A DNA stretch of 64,000 nucleotides from positions 62,001 to 126,000 of the forward strand of contig NZ_CAJSLV010000002.1 of assembly GCF_907177275.1 (NCBI RefSeq). Reading direction: 5' to 3'. The notes beneath the pieces were generated by a model, which had not been told where the DNA came from, did no database searches, and was given only the letters and a program-made list of their open reading frames with translations. The position numbers and the translations under genes were made by a program. This DNA comes from Actinacidiphila cocklensis. Its GTDB lineage: Bacteria; Actinomycetota; Actinomycetes; Streptomycetales; Streptomycetaceae. Shown here one piece after another: positions 34,843 through 45,028 of the stretch. Numbering within the stretch: the stretch's first letter is position 1; each line of letters starts with the position of its first letter.

Positions 34843-36143
34843 CGGTAGCTCCCGGTGAACTCCCTGACCGACGCGATGACGTAGTCGATCATCTCGTCGG
34901 TCAGGCCCGGGTAGACGCCGACCCAGAAGGTCTGCTCGGTGATCAGGTCGCTGTTGGCGAGGCCGCCGACCACCCGGTGCGGGCGGCCGATCCACGCCGG
35001 CTGCCGGGTCAGGTTGCCCGCGAAGAGCAGCCGGGTGCCGATCTTGCGGCTCTCCAGGAAGTCCACCAGCGCCGCCCGCCCGAAGGGCGCCTTCGGGTCG
35101 ACGGTGATGACGAAGCCGAACCAGCTCGGCTCGCTGCGCGGGGTCGGCTCGGCCAGCATCAGGAACGGCACCCCGTCCAGACCCTCGCGGAGCCGCTGCC
35201 AGTTGTGCCGGCGGGCGGCCACGAAGCCCTCCAGCTTGTCCAGTTGGGACAGGCCGAGCCCGGCCTGCAGGTCGGTGGTCTTCAGGTTGTAGCCGATGTG
35301 GGAGAACGTGTACTTGTGGTCGTAGCCGTGCGGCAGGTCGCCCATCTGGTGGTCGAACCGCTTGAGGCAGGTGTTGTTCTTGCCCGGCTCGCACCAGCAG
35401 TCGCGACCCCAGTCGCGCAGCGACTCCACCGCCCGGGCCAGCTTCAGGTCCGAGGTCAGGACGATGCCGCCCTCGCCCATCGTCAGGTGGTGGGCGGGGT
35501 AGAAGCTCACCGTCGTCAGGTCGCCGAAGGTGCCCGTCAGCCGTCCGTCGTAGGTCGCGCCCACCGCGTCGCAGTTGTCCTCGACGAAGGCGAGGCCGTG
35601 CTCCTTGGCAAGCGCGGCGATCTCGCCGACCTCGAAGGGGTTGCCCAGCGCGTGGGCGATCATGATCGCCCGGGTCTTGGGGCCGATCGCCGCCGCGACC
35701 CGCTCCGCGGTGGTGTTGTAGATGGGGAGTTCGACGTCCACGAAGACCGGGACCAGCCCGTTCTGCACGATCGGGTTGACCGTGGTGGGGAAGCCCGCCG
35801 CGACCGTGATCACCTCGTCGCCCGGCCGCAGCGCGCGCTCGCCCCGCACGTGCGAGGTCAGGGCGGTCAGCGCCAGCAGGTTGGCGGAGGAGCCGGAGTT
35901 GGTCAGGTGCGCCTTGCGCCGGCCGAGCAGCTTGGCGAAGCGGGACTCGAACTTCCTGGAACGCTCGCCCGCCGCGATCCGCAGGTCGAGCGCGGCCTCC
36001 ACCAGGGCGGCCCGGTCGTCGGCGTCGAGCACCGCGCCGGACGGCCAGATCTCGGTGACACCGGGGACGAAGCCGGTGTCGCTCTGCTGCTCCATGTGGT
36101 ACTTGCGGACCTCGTCGAGTACCAGTGCCTTGTGGTCGCTCAC
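34839..36143 (-). CDS. NDP-4-keto-6-deoxyhexose 3-dehydratase (PMP/[2Fe-2S], E1 type)
   Basis: C-3 deoxygenase of 434 residues related to UrdQ, SpnQ and E1 of ascarylose synthesis. It has the aminotransferase fold, but the PLP lysine is replaced by His in [12 protein letters not shown] Cys-containing segment [12 protein letters not shown] fits the iron-sulfur site. It needs an electron donor such as an E3-like reductase or cellular ferredoxin; none is adjacent. The start is GTG at 36143 (GTGA overlap). Its presence predicts a 2,3,6-trideoxy sugar. Confidence 0.92.
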   Translation of the reverse strand: MSDHKALVLDEVRKYHMEQQSDTGFVPGVTEIWPSGAVLDADDRAALVEAALDLRIAAGERSRKFESRFAKLLGRRKAHLTNSGSSANLLALTALTSHVRGERALRPGDEVITVAAGFPTTVNPIVQNGLVPVFVDVELPIYNTTAERVAAAIGPKTRAIMIAHALGNPFEVGEIAALAKEHGLAFVEDNCDAVGATYDGRLTGTFGDLTTVSFYPAHHLTMGEGGIVLTSDLKLARAVESLRDWGRDCWCEPGKNNTCLKRFDHQMGDLPHGYDHKYTFSHIGYNLKTTDLQAGLGLSQLDKLEGFVAARRHNWQRLREGLDGVPFLMLAEPTPRSEPSWFGFVITVDPKAPFGRAALVDFLESRKIGTRLLFAGNLTRQPAWIGRPHRVVGGLANSDLITEQTFWVGVYPGLTDEMIDYVIASVREFTGSYR

Positions 36144-37150
36144 GCGGTGCCTCCGGCGACGTCGGTCGGACCGGTGACGGCGGGGCGGCTGTCCGCCGAC
36201 TTCCACCACCCGGGGTTGTCGCGGTACCAGGCGACGGTGTCCGCCAGGCCCTGGTCGAACGGTATCTCCGGCGCGTAGCCGAGCTGCCGGCGGATCTTGC
36301 CGTCGTCGAGGGCGTACCGCAGGTCGTGGCCCTTGCGGTCGGTGACGTACCGGATCATCGACCGGTCCGCGCCGCACAGCGAGAGCAGCAGCTCCGTCAG
36401 CTCCAGGTTGGTGTGGCCGGTGCCGCCGCCGACGTTGTAGATCTCGCCGGCGCCGCCGCCGGTGAGCACCGCCTGCACGGCCCGGCAGTGGTCGTGCACG
36501 TGCAGCCACTCGCGTACGTTGCGCCCGTCGCCGTAGAGCGGCACCGGCCTTCCCTCCAGCAGGTTCGTCACGAACAGCGGGATCAGCTTCTCCGGGAACT
36601 GGTAGGGGCCGAAGTTGTTGGAGCAGCGGGTCACCGAGACGTCCAGACCGTGGGTGCGCCAGTACGCGCGGGCGATCAGGTCGGAGCCGGCCTTTGACGC
36701 CGCGTAGGGCGAGTTGGGCATCAGCGGGGCGTCCTCGGTCCACGAGCCCTCGGCGGCCGAGCCGTACACCTCGTCCGTCGAGACGTGGACGAAGCGGGGG
36801 ATGCCGCGGCGCAGGCATGCCTCCAGCAGGTTCTGGGTGCCGCCGACATTGGTCCGCACGAACTCGGCGGCCGAGCGGACCGAGCGGTCCACGTGCGACT
36901 CGGCGGCGAAGTGGACCACCGCGTCGTGGCCCGGCAGCAGGTCGAGCAGCAGCGGCAGGTCGCAGATGTCCCCCTCGACGAAGTCCATCCGGGGGTGGGA
37001 GGCGGGCAGGTTCTCCCGCCGGCCGGCGTAGCTCAGGACGTCCAGCACGGTCACCCGGGCCTGCTCGTAACCGGGGTAGCCGCCGGCGAGCAGCGTGCGT
37101 ACGTAGTGCGAGCCGATGAAGCCGGCACCGCCTGTCACCAGGAGCCTCAT
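36140..37150 (-). CDS. rmlB: dTDP-glucose 4,6-dehydratase
   Basis: Makes dTDP-4-keto-6-deoxyglucose, the common precursor of deoxysugars. Extended SDR of 336 residues with [36 protein letters not shown] and the active-site YAASK. The start overlaps the rmlA stop by one base (TGATG). It is embedded in the polyketide sugar operon, so it is the dedicated pathway copy. Confidence 0.95.
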   Translation of the reverse strand: MRLLVTGGAGFIGSHYVRTLLAGGYPGYEQARVTVLDVLSYAGRRENLPASHPRMDFVEGDICDLPLLLDLLPGHDAVVHFAAESHVDRSVRSAAEFVRTNVGGTQNLLEACLRRGIPRFVHVSTDEVYGSAAEGSWTEDAPLMPNSPYAASKAGSDLIARAYWRTHGLDVSVTRCSNNFGPYQFPEKLIPLFVTNLLEGRPVPLYGDGRNVREWLHVHDHCRAVQAVLTGGGAGEIYNVGGGTGHTNLELTELLLSLCGADRSMIRYVTDRKGHDLRYALDDGKIRRQLGYAPEIPFDQGLADTVAWYRDNPGWWKSADSRPAVTGPTDVAGGTA

Positions 37151-38205
37151 CAGGCAGCGACCTCGATCCTGGTGTGGTCGCCGACGACGAGCCGGTGCCG
37201 GGCCGACGCGCCCACGGTGGCGCCCCGTCCGATGATCGAGTCGTGCAGGCCCGGCACATCGGTGATGGACGCGCCGTCCATCACGATCGACCCGGTGAGC
37301 CGGGTCGAGCGCAGCAGGCAGTCCCGCCCGATGGCGGTGCCGGAACCGATGTGGCTGTCCTCGACCAGGGAGTCGGAGCCGACGATCGCGGGACCCTCGA
37401 TGTGCGACCGCACGATCCGCGCGCCCGGCTCCACGACCACCCGGCCGCGCAGCGTGCTGTGCGCGTCCACCTCGCCGGACACCGCGGGGGTCAGCGTTTC
37501 CAGCAGCCGCCGGTTGCACTCCAGCACGTCCTCGGTGCGGCCGGTGTCCTTCCAGTACCCGGCGTACTCGTGGGCGCGTACGTCCCCGCCGTGCGCGAGC
37601 AGGTGCTGGACGGCATCGGTGATCTCCAGCTCGCCGCGGTCGCTGGGCACGATCGCGGCGACCGACCGGTGGATCGCGGCGGTGAAGAAGTACACCCCGA
37701 TGAGTGCCAGGTCGCTGCGCGGCTGCTGGGGCTTCTCCACCAGGCGGGTGACCCTGCCCGCGGGGTCCAGTTCGGCGACGCCGAAGTTCCGCGGGTCGGC
37801 GACCTTGCGCACCACGAGCTGCGCGTCGGGCCGTTCGGCGCTGAAGCGCCGGGCGACCTCGCCCACCCCGTCGGGCAGCATGTTGTCGCCGAGGTACATC
37901 ACGAAGTCGTCCTCGCCGAGGAAGGGCCGGGCCAGCAGCACGCAGTGCGCCAGGCCGAGCGGCTCGCCCTGCGGGATGTAGGTGATCCGCACGCCCAGCC
38001 GGGACCCGTCGCCGATCTCCCGGGCGATCTCGGCGCCCCAGCCGCCGACGACGATCCCGATCTCGGTGGCGCCCAGGGCCTTGACGTTGTTCAGGACGTG
38101 TTCCAGGACCGGCTTGTTGGCGATCGGGATGAGCTGTTTGGGCATGGAGTAGCTGAACGGGCGCAGGCGCGTGCCCGACCCGCCTGACAGCACCAGAGCT
38201 TTCAC
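37150..38205 (-). CDS. rmlA: Glucose-1-phosphate thymidylyltransferase (long form)
   Basis: Forms dTDP-glucose from glucose-1-phosphate and dTTP. It has 351 residues: an N-terminal nucleotidyltransferase ([33 protein letters not shown]) and a C-terminal left-handed beta-helix of hexapeptide type (residues about 250-340) as in StrD-like secondary-metabolite enzymes. The ATG overlaps the 4-ketoreductase stop (ATGA). Confidence 0.94.
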   Translation of the reverse strand: MKALVLSGGSGTRLRPFSYSMPKQLIPIANKPVLEHVLNNVKALGATEIGIVVGGWGAEIAREIGDGSRLGVRITYIPQGEPLGLAHCVLLARPFLGEDDFVMYLGDNMLPDGVGEVARRFSAERPDAQLVVRKVADPRNFGVAELDPAGRVTRLVEKPQQPRSDLALIGVYFFTAAIHRSVAAIVPSDRGELEITDAVQHLLAHGGDVRAHEYAGYWKDTGRTEDVLECNRRLLETLTPAVSGEVDAHSTLRGRVVVEPGARIVRSHIEGPAIVGSDSLVEDSHIGSGTAIGRDCLLRSTRLTGSIVMDGASITDVPGLHDSIIGRGATVGASARHRLVVGDHTRIEVAA

Positions 38206-39239
38206 TTGCTCTCCTCAAGTTCGGACGGGTCCTGCGGACGCGTCACGTCGTCGTGACCGGCGGGCGCCACGAGCATGTCCCGCAGCGATCGGTCCAGTTC
38301 GTGCCGCGGCACCCAGCCGAGCAGGCGGCGGGCGCGGTCGATGTCCAGTTGCAGCCAGGCGGCGGTGGAGCGGGGGCTGCCGCCCGGCTCGCCGGTGGTC
38401 TCCAGCCGCGCGGGCAGCCCGCTCAGCGCCACCAGCCGGTCGACCAGGTGCCGTACCTGCACCGCGCGGCCGCCGCCGATGTTCACCACCCGGCCGCCGA
38501 CCTGCCCGGGCCCGGCGGCCACCGCCCGCACCACGGCGTCGCCCACGTCCCGTACGTCGACGAAGTCACGGGCTGCCAGCAGCGGGCCGAGCCGCAGGAC
38601 ATGGCCGCCGGGCGGCGGTTCCTGCGCGGCGCGCTCGGTGAGCCAGCGGGCGACCGAGCCGAGCAGCCCGGGCGCACCGGGTCCCGACACGTTGGCGACC
38701 CGCAGCACCACACCGTCCAGCTGCTCCGCACGGGCGGCGTGCAGGACGTGCTCGGTGCCGCGGAGCTTGGTTCTGGCGTACACGGTGTCGGGAGCGGGCC
38801 GCCGCGTCTCGTGCACCGGGGCGGTCCCGCTGACCGGGCCGTACTCCAGGCTGCTGCCGAGCTGGACCAGCCGGGGGCCGCGGCCGAGGGCGGCCACCAG
38901 GTCGGCGACGAGCCGGTCGTTGAGGTCCGCCATGGTCCCCTCGCCGGTGCCCCACACCTGGCCGACGGCGTTGACGACGGCGGCCGGTGCGCGGGCGGCG
39001 AAGAAGTCGCGCAGCACGCGCGGCCCGCTCGCCGCCAGGTCCAGGCGCACCGACGCGACGGGCGGCCCGCCGGCCGTCCGCGGCCGCCCGCCGCGGCGGC
39101 TCACCGAGGTGACCTCGGCGCCGGCCAGGGCCAGCGAGCGGACCGCCTGGCCGCCGAGGAATCCGGAGCCGCCGAGTACCAGGACGCGCAGGCCGCCCAG
39201 ACCGGGGCCGCTCCCGGCAGCCGGCCGTGCCGCGTTCAC
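38202..39239 (-). CDS. NDP-hexose 4-ketoreductase (epimerase/dehydratase family)
   Basis: Extended SDR of 345 residues that should reduce the C-4 ketone in the last sugar step (UrdR-like). Rossmann motif VLVLGGSGFLGGQAVRSL, active-site Ser-Ser region QLGSSLEYGPVSG and YARTK (Tyr-Lys pair) are visible. UrdR-type enzymes give D-olivose-type stereochemistry; the exact outcome cannot be read from sequence. GTG at 39239 overlaps the carboxylase stop. Confidence 0.82.
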   Translation of the reverse strand: MNAARPAAGSGPGLGGLRVLVLGGSGFLGGQAVRSLALAGAEVTSVSRRGGRPRTAGGPPVASVRLDLAASGPRVLRDFFAARAPAAVVNAVGQVWGTGEGTMADLNDRLVADLVAALGRGPRLVQLGSSLEYGPVSGTAPVHETRRPAPDTVYARTKLRGTEHVLHAARAEQLDGVVLRVANVSGPGAPGLLGSVARWLTERAAQEPPPGGHVLRLGPLLAARDFVDVRDVGDAVVRAVAAGPGQVGGRVVNIGGGRAVQVRHLVDRLVALSGLPARLETTGEPGGSPRSTAAWLQLDIDRARRLLGWVPRHELDRSLRDMLVAPAGHDDVTRPQDPSELEESK

Positions 39240-40783
39240 TGCGGGGGGTTCCCGTGCTTGCGCTGCGGCAGGTCGACCTGCTTGCGGTGCAGCATGGCCA
39301 GTGCCCGGATCAGCACCGAGCGGGTCTCGGCGGGGTCGATCACGTCGTCGACCAGGCCGCGCTCGGCTGTGTAGTAGGGGTGCATCAGCTCGGACCTGTA
39401 GTCCTTGATGCGCTGGGTGCGGACCGCCACCGGGTCGTCCGCGGCGCCGATCTCCCGGCGGAAGATGACGTTGGCGGCGGCCTCGGCCCCCATCACCGCG
39501 ATCTCGTTGGTCGGCCAGGCGTAGGTGAGGTCCGCGCCGATGGACTGGCTGTCCATGACGATGTACGCGCCGCCGTAGGCCTTGCGCAGGACGACGGAGA
39601 CCCGGGGCACCGTCGCGTTGCAGTACGCGTACAGCAGTTTCGCGCCGCGCCGGATGATGCCGTCGTGCTCCTGGTCGACGCCCGGCAGGAAGCCGGGGAC
39701 GTCGACGAGGGTGACCAGCGGGATGCTGAAGGAGTCGCAGAACTGGACGAAGCGGGCGGCCTTCTCGCTGGCGTCGATGTCCAGGACACCCGCCATGGAC
39801 ATCGGCTGGTTGGCGACGATGCCGACCACCCGGCCGTCGAGCCGGGCGAGCGCGCAGATCACGTTGGTCGCCCAGCCCGGGCTGACCTCGAAGAAGTCGC
39901 CGTGGTCGGTGATCTGCCCGAGGACCTCGCGCATGTCGTAGGCCCTGTTGCCGTCCACCGGCACGATGTCGCGCAGGGCGGCGGCGCTGCGTTCCGCGGG
40001 GTCGTCGGCGGGCTCGCGGGGCGGCAGTTCCCGGTTGTTCGACGGCAGCAGGGACAGCAGCCAGCGAACGTCCTCCAGGCAGCCGCGCTCGTCGTCGTAG
40101 GCGAAGTGCGAGACGCCGGAGACCGAGGAGTGGACGTCGGCGCCGCCGAGCCCGTTCTGGCTGATCTCCTCGCCGGTGACCGCCCGGATCACGTCGGGTC
40201 CGGTGATGAACATCTGCGAGGTCTCGCGGACCATGAAGACGAAGTCCGTCAGCGCCGGGGAGTAGGCCGCGCCGCCCGCGCACGGGCCGAGCATCACGCT
40301 GATCTGCGGGATCACCCCGGACGCCCGGGTGTTGCGCCGGAAGATGCCGCCGTAGCCCGCCAGCGCCGAGACGCCCTCCTGGATGCGCGCGCCGGCGCCG
40401 TCGTTGAGCGACACCAGCGGCGCACCGGCCGACACCGCCATGTCCATCACCTTGTGGATCTTCTCGGCGTGGGCCTCGCCCAGCGCCCCGCCGAAGATCC
40501 GGAAGTCGTGCGCGTACACGAAGACCGTACGGCCGTGGACCGTGCCCCAGCCGGTGATCACACCGTCGGTGTAGGGGCGTTTGGCCTCCATGCCGAAACC
40601 CCGGGCGCGGTGGCGCCGCAGGGGCTCCATCTCCTCGAAGGAGCCCTCGTCGAGCAGCAGCCCGATCCGCTCCCTGGCCGTCAGCTTGCCTCTGGCGTGC
40701 TGGCGCGTCGTCGCCTCGGGGTCTGGGCCCCGGAGCACGTCGTCCTTGATCGAGCGCAGCTCCGCCACCCGTTCCTGCATCAT
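39236..40783 (-). CDS. Acyl-CoA carboxylase beta subunit (carboxyltransferase)
   Basis: Biotin-dependent carboxyltransferase of 515 residues, the PccB/AccB type common in aromatic polyketide clusters, where it supplies malonyl-CoA. Motifs: GKLTARERIGLLLDEGSFEE, GGAAYSPALTDFVFMV, DVPGFLPGVDQEHDGIIRRG and RKAYGGAYIVM. No alpha (biotin carboxylase) or epsilon subunit is in the window, so it must use one encoded elsewhere. Start ATG ATG at 40783 overlaps the MFS stop. Confidence 0.93.
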   Translation of the reverse strand: MMQERVAELRSIKDDVLRGPDPEATTRQHARGKLTARERIGLLLDEGSFEEMEPLRRHRARGFGMEAKRPYTDGVITGWGTVHGRTVFVYAHDFRIFGGALGEAHAEKIHKVMDMAVSAGAPLVSLNDGAGARIQEGVSALAGYGGIFRRNTRASGVIPQISVMLGPCAGGAAYSPALTDFVFMVRETSQMFITGPDVIRAVTGEEISQNGLGGADVHSSVSGVSHFAYDDERGCLEDVRWLLSLLPSNNRELPPREPADDPAERSAAALRDIVPVDGNRAYDMREVLGQITDHGDFFEVSPGWATNVICALARLDGRVVGIVANQPMSMAGVLDIDASEKAARFVQFCDSFSIPLVTLVDVPGFLPGVDQEHDGIIRRGAKLLYAYCNATVPRVSVVLRKAYGGAYIVMDSQSIGADLTYAWPTNEIAVMGAEAAANVIFRREIGAADDPVAVRTQRIKDYRSELMHPYYTAERGLVDDVIDPAETRSVLIRALAMLHRKQVDLPQRKHGNPPQ

Positions 40784-42018
40784 GCGGGGTCCTCCGTATC
40801 GTCGGGGACTGCCGGCCGCAGACCGGTCAGCGCGACCAGCAGTCCTGCGGCGCCCATCCCGGTGAGCAGGGCGAACGCCGGCCACTCGCCCCGGAACCGG
40901 GTGCGCAGCGCGGCGGTCAGCACCAGGGTCAGCGCGGCTCCGGCCTGTACGCCGGTCTGGTACAGCGGCACGGCCACCGGGCGCTCCGCGGCGGAGACCG
41001 CGGACGTGGCCTGCATGTTGAGCGCGGTGAAGGACAGCACGAAGGCGGTGCCCACCAGGATCAGGGACGGCAGGACACCCGGATACGTCCGTTCCCGCCA
41101 CGGCATCAGCTGGTCCGCGTAGGCCAGGGCGGCGGCCGCGGCTCCGGCCGCGATCAGCCGCGGCGGCCCGGCCCGCGCGATCAGCCGCCCGGCGAAGGGC
41201 GCGGACACCGCGAGCGGCAGGCACGCGGGCAGGAGCCCGAGCGCGGCCGCCCACGGCGGCCAGCCCCGGCCGTCCTGCAGGTCGAAGGCGGTCAGCAGCA
41301 GCAGTCCCAGGAACGTGCCGTTGAGGCAGGCCGCACCCACCGCGGACCGTACGAGTGCGGCGTTGTGCAGCAGGCTGCCGAAGGTCGCCGGGCGCGGTCC
41401 CGGCCCGCGGGCGCCGCCGCCCGGCGGGATCTGCCGGGCCGCGACCGCCAGCAGGACCAGCGCCACCGGCGCGGGGAAGAGCAGCGTCCAGCGCCAGCTC
41501 GCCGACGTCAGGGCGCCGGAGAGCAGGATGCCCGCGGAGAATCCCGCCGCGCCGAAGAGCGAGTAGGTGGTGACCGCGCGGCGGCGCGGGGCGCCGTCGG
41601 GAAACACCCCGGAGATGATGGTGAGGCCGGTGGGCGCGGTGAGCGCCGCACAGCCGCCCTTGACCACCCGGGTGCCGATCAGCACGGCCGCGCTGCCCGT
41701 CGTACCGCCGGCCACCGAGGCGGCGGCGAAGACCAGCAGCGCCCACAGGTACGGCCGCCGGGCGCCGTACCGCGCGGTCAGGCGCGGGCCGAGCAGCAGC
41801 AGGGCGGCGAACCCGAGGGCGAAGCCGCTCATCACCCACTGCACGCCCCACAGGGACAGCCCGAGGTCCCGGCCGACCGCCGGCAGCGCCGGCAGCACCA
41901 CCGATACCTCCAGCGCGTCGATCAGCATGCTCGCGGACAGCACCAGGAGCAGCACGCGCGGCGCACGGCCGGACGCGGCGCCGTCCGTGCCCGCCCGGAG
42001 CCCGGACAGCGTCGTCAT
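40780..42018 (-). CDS. MFS transporter 1 of the polyketide cluster
   Basis: Membrane protein of 412 residues with about 12 hydrophobic segments, of the major facilitator superfamily. It begins with a short cytoplasmic tail and LLLVLSASMLIDALEVSVVLPALPAVGRDLG, typical of drug exporters. The position inside the biosynthetic operon (ATGA overlap with the carboxylase, 13 bases after the oxygenase-reductase) suggests product export or self-resistance. Confidence 0.85.
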   Translation of the reverse strand: MTTLSGLRAGTDGAASGRAPRVLLLVLSASMLIDALEVSVVLPALPAVGRDLGLSLWGVQWVMSGFALGFAALLLLGPRLTARYGARRPYLWALLVFAAASVAGGTTGSAAVLIGTRVVKGGCAALTAPTGLTIISGVFPDGAPRRRAVTTYSLFGAAGFSAGILLSGALTSASWRWTLLFPAPVALVLLAVAARQIPPGGGARGPGPRPATFGSLLHNAALVRSAVGAACLNGTFLGLLLLTAFDLQDGRGWPPWAAALGLLPACLPLAVSAPFAGRLIARAGPPRLIAAGAAAAALAYADQLMPWRERTYPGVLPSLILVGTAFVLSFTALNMQATSAVSAAERPVAVPLYQTGVQAGAALTLVLTAALRTRFRGEWPAFALLTGMGAAGLLVALTGLRPAVPDDTEDPA

Positions 42019-42031
42019 CAGGCGCCGCCGG

Positions 42032-42796
42032 TCAGCCGCCCAGCAGCGTGCCGCCGCTGGCGTCGAGGTAGGAGCCGGTGATCCAGCGCGCGTCGTCCCC
42101 GGCCAGGAAGGCCACCACCGAGGCCACGTCCTCGGGCCTGCCGACCCGGTTGAAGGCCGACAGCGCCGCCATCTGCTCGACCGCCTCGGGGATGCCGAAG
42201 ACCGGGGAGCCGTTGTCGGTGATCCCGGGACCCACGCTGTTGACGGTGATGCCGCGCGGCGCGAGGTGCTTGGCGTAGTGCAGCGTGAGCTGGTCGATCG
42301 CACCCTTCGTCATCGCGTACGCGACCTCCTGCGGGTTGGCGAACCGCGTCAGCCCGGAGGAGATGTTGACGATCCGCCCGCCGTCGGGGATGTTCGTCAG
42401 CGCCCGCTGCACGAGGAAGAACGGCGCCTTCGCGTTGACCGCGTAGAGCCGGTCGAACTGCTCGGGCGTCACGTCCTGCGGCGGCGTACCGCCCATCACC
42501 CCGGCGTTGTTGACCAGGATGTCCAGGTCCGTGCCGCCGGTGCGCTCCTTCAGCCCGCGCTCCAGAGCGAGGAACAGCTCGTGCACGTCGCCCGGCACCC
42601 CCAGCTCGGCCTGCAGCGCGAAGGCCCGGCCGCCGTCCTGCTCGATGAGCCGCACCACCTCGTCGGCGGCCTCCTGGCTGCTGGAGCCGTGCACGGCGAC
42701 CAGCGCGCCCTCGCGGGCCAACCGCAGGGCGATCGACCGGCCGATGCCGCGGCTCGATCCGGTGACGAGTGCGGTCTTTCCCGTGAGCTTGGGCAT
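42032..42796 (-). other. Internal translation start giving a separate SDR (PgaM-red-like)
   Basis: Within the fusion, ATG at 42796 begins MPKLTGKTALVTG and is preceded by GGAGAG about 7 bases upstream, at the exact border of the SDR. Independent initiation would give a 254-residue reductase. For PgaM of the gaudimycin pathway a second start producing the free reductase, which associates with the fused protein, has been described; this site looks equivalent. Confidence 0.7.
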
Positions 42797-44062
42797 GGTG
42801 GCTCTCCTGTCCGGGACGGGGTGGCTGAGGGGGCCGGCGGTACGCGCGTCCTGGGCCGCCGCCGGGCCGGGGTCCGGCGCGGGCGCCGGGTGGTGCGGAT
42901 ACGGGGTGTCGAGCCCGCTGATCATCGCGGCCAGGTGCCGTGGCACCGGAGCGAGCTCCATCAGCTCGGTGAAGACGGTGCGCAGCGGCTCCACCTCGGC
43001 GTCGCCCAGCAGCAGTTGGGCCTGTGCGTCGATGTTGCCGAGCACCCGGCTGCCCACCGGGTGGCGCACCGCGTGGTAGGAGTCCAGGGCCGCCTCGTCG
43101 GGCCGCCCGCCGAACTGCGCGGCCAGCTTGTGCCCCAGGTCCGCGGCGTCGTGGAGGCCGAAGTTGAGTGCCTGGCCGCCGACCGGCAGCTGCACGTGCG
43201 CCGCGTCCCCGGCGAGCAGCACCCGGCCCTGGCGGTAACGGGCCGCCTGCTGCCGGGAGTTGCTGAAGGAGTTGAGCCACACCGGGTGGCCGTGCCCGAT
43301 GTCCTCGCCGGTCACCTTCCGCCAGGCGGCGACGACCTCGCCGAACTCCGGCGGACCGGAGCGCTCGCGCGGCGCGGCGCCGTACACGTGCACCATCACC
43401 CGGGTGGCGCCGCTGGGCCAGCGGGACGCGATGGCAAGGCCGTGCGGGTGCCGCTCGAAGCGGCGGTCGGGGATGTCGATGCCCTCCACGTCGGCCCGCA
43501 GCAGCTCCTTGGTGGCGCCGCCGCCGGTCAGGCCCACGCGGGCCAGGTCCCGTACGGTGCTGTGCTCGCCGTCGCAGCCGACGACGTACGCGCAGCGCAG
43601 CACCACCGGCAGGCCGCCCGGTCCCGCGGCCTCGACGTCCACGTGGCCCGGGTGCTGGGACAGGCCCGTCACGCGGTGCCCGCGGCGCAGGTCGGCGCCG
43701 CGCTCCACCGCGTGCCGCTGCAGCACCGCCTCGACCCTGGTCTGCGGCACCTTCCACTGGCCGGCGAACCGGTGCCCCGGATCGGCGGCGGCCAGATCCA
43801 GCGGGATGCCGCCGAAGTGGCCGCGCGGACCGGGCTGCGGGGCCAGGTCGGCGAGCAGGTCGAGGTCCTCCAGCAGCTCCATCGTGCGGGTGTGCAGGGT
43901 CGAGGCGCGCGATTCCGACGTGGGCGAGCCGAGCTGCTCCAGTACGGTGACCCGGACGTCGCGCAGCCGCAGTTCCAGCGCGAGCAGCAGCCCGACCGGG
44001 CCGGCCCCCACCACCACGACGTCCGTGTCCTGGCCGGTCGTCCGCGTGGCCGGCATCGTCAC
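42032..44062 (-). CDS. Fused FAD monooxygenase / short-chain reductase (PgaM/UrdM-like)
   Basis: A two-domain protein of 676 residues with no stop between the parts. Residues 1 to about 400 are an aromatic FAD hydroxylase (DVVVVGAGPVGLLLALEL, VVGCDGEHSTVRDLA, LLAGDAAHVQLPVGGQ). Residues 423-676 are a classical SDR (KTALVTGSSRGIGRSIALRL, NNAGVMGG, YAMTK). In angucycline pathways such fusions (PgaM, UrdM, JadF, BexM) hydroxylate C-12b and reduce or dehydrate the ring. The start is taken as GTG 44062, which overlaps the aromatase stop; ATG 44056 is an alternative. See the internal start at 42796. Confidence 0.92.
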   Translation of the reverse strand: MTMPATRTTGQDTDVVVVGAGPVGLLLALELRLRDVRVTVLEQLGSPTSESRASTLHTRTMELLEDLDLLADLAPQPGPRGHFGGIPLDLAAADPGHRFAGQWKVPQTRVEAVLQRHAVERGADLRRGHRVTGLSQHPGHVDVEAAGPGGLPVVLRCAYVVGCDGEHSTVRDLARVGLTGGGATKELLRADVEGIDIPDRRFERHPHGLAIASRWPSGATRVMVHVYGAAPRERSGPPEFGEVVAAWRKVTGEDIGHGHPVWLNSFSNSRQQAARYRQGRVLLAGDAAHVQLPVGGQALNFGLHDAADLGHKLAAQFGGRPDEAALDSYHAVRHPVGSRVLGNIDAQAQLLLGDAEVEPLRTVFTELMELAPVPRHLAAMISGLDTPYPHHPAPAPDPGPAAAQDARTAGPLSHPVPDRRATMPKLTGKTALVTGSSRGIGRSIALRLAREGALVAVHGSSSQEAADEVVRLIEQDGGRAFALQAELGVPGDVHELFLALERGLKERTGGTDLDILVNNAGVMGGTPPQDVTPEQFDRLYAVNAKAPFFLVQRALTNIPDGGRIVNISSGLTRFANPQEVAYAMTKGAIDQLTLHYAKHLAPRGITVNSVGPGITDNGSPVFGIPEAVEQMAALSAFNRVGRPEDVASVVAFLAGDDARWITGSYLDASGGTLLGG

Positions 44063-44991
44063 TGCCGCACTTCCGCGTAGGCCTTGGCATGGCCGAGCGT
44101 CGCCCGGCTGTTGCCGCCGAGGGCGCCGCGGATGAAGAGCCGGGCCTGCTCGATCCCGGCGTCCTCGCCGAGAACGCTGGTGATGTTGTCCGGGTTGAGG
44201 ATCACCGTGTGCTGTGACGTCGCGGTGGTGTACCCGTCGCTGTCCTCGGTGAAGTCCCAGTATCCGGTGTGCAGTTGGAGCAGCGCGGGCAGCGTCGTCT
44301 GCTTGTACGCGATCCTGCGGTGCGGGAAGCAGACCCGTACCGACTCGGTGGTGTGCGTCGAGCCGTCGGCCGTGCGGGTGTCCATGCGCAGCACCTGCAG
44401 GCCGGGGGTGTCCTCGCGCAGGTCCACCGACGCGACGTGCGGCAGCCGCTGCTGCCACGCCTGGGCCTCGTTGATGAAGTCGTAGGCGTCCTTCGCGGAG
44501 CCCGCGATCCGCACGCTGTCCTCGAAGGAGAGGGTCAGCGCGCTGTCGGTGGCCCGCTCCATGCTCACCTTGAGCGCGGCGAGCTCCGATCGGCTGTTGC
44601 GGTCGACCGCCTCGTCGATCCAGGCGAGTCCCTCCGGGTCGTCGTCGACGGCCCGGTAGTGGTGCAGCAGCCGGAGCAGGGTGCTGCCGCCGTCCTCCTC
44701 CATGATCCAGGTGCCGCCCATGGAGGCGACCGGCGCTGCGGACACCTCCTGGGCGAAGCCGATGCGCAGCTTGTCGGGGTCGAGTTCGCGGCGGGAGGTC
44801 CAGCTCTTCGGCTCGCCGTTGGCGGTGGCCCAGATCCTGATCCGCTCGTCCGCCGCGCCGCGCTCGACGACGTCGACGTACACGCACGGCGGGAAGATCA
44901 GCGGCCAGTTCTCGACCCCCGCGACAAGCCGGTAGACCTCGGCTGCCGGGGCGTCGACGGTGATGGTGTGCTCGACCTCGTGCTGGGTCAT
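44059..44991 (-). CDS. Didomain polyketide aromatase/cyclase
   Basis: Aromatase/cyclase of 310 residues with two START/SRPBCC domains: residues about 1-150 (HTITVDAPAAEVYRLVAGVENWPLIFP) and about 155-310 (RIAGSAKDAYDFINEAQAWQQRLPHV). It is the UrdL/LanL/JadD-type enzyme that closes and aromatises the first ring after C-9 ketoreduction. It reads in the core PKS operon between the ketoreductase and the oxygenase-reductase fusion. Confidence 0.92.
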   Translation of the reverse strand: MTQHEVEHTITVDAPAAEVYRLVAGVENWPLIFPPCVYVDVVERGAADERIRIWATANGEPKSWTSRRELDPDKLRIGFAQEVSAAPVASMGGTWIMEEDGGSTLLRLLHHYRAVDDDPEGLAWIDEAVDRNSRSELAALKVSMERATDSALTLSFEDSVRIAGSAKDAYDFINEAQAWQQRLPHVASVDLREDTPGLQVLRMDTRTADGSTHTTESVRVCFPHRRIAYKQTTLPALLQLHTGYWDFTEDSDGYTTATSQHTVILNPDNITSVLGEDAGIEQARLFIRGALGGNSRATLGHAKAYAEVRQ

Positions 44992-45028
44992 CGGCGGTCT
45001 CCTCGGCTGTACTTGGCGGGGTTGGGGT

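Noticed and set aside
44063-44887. Upstream continuation of the oxygenase-reductase frame
   Set aside because: This part is another frame of the aromatase/cyclase gene, and its residues show no domain.
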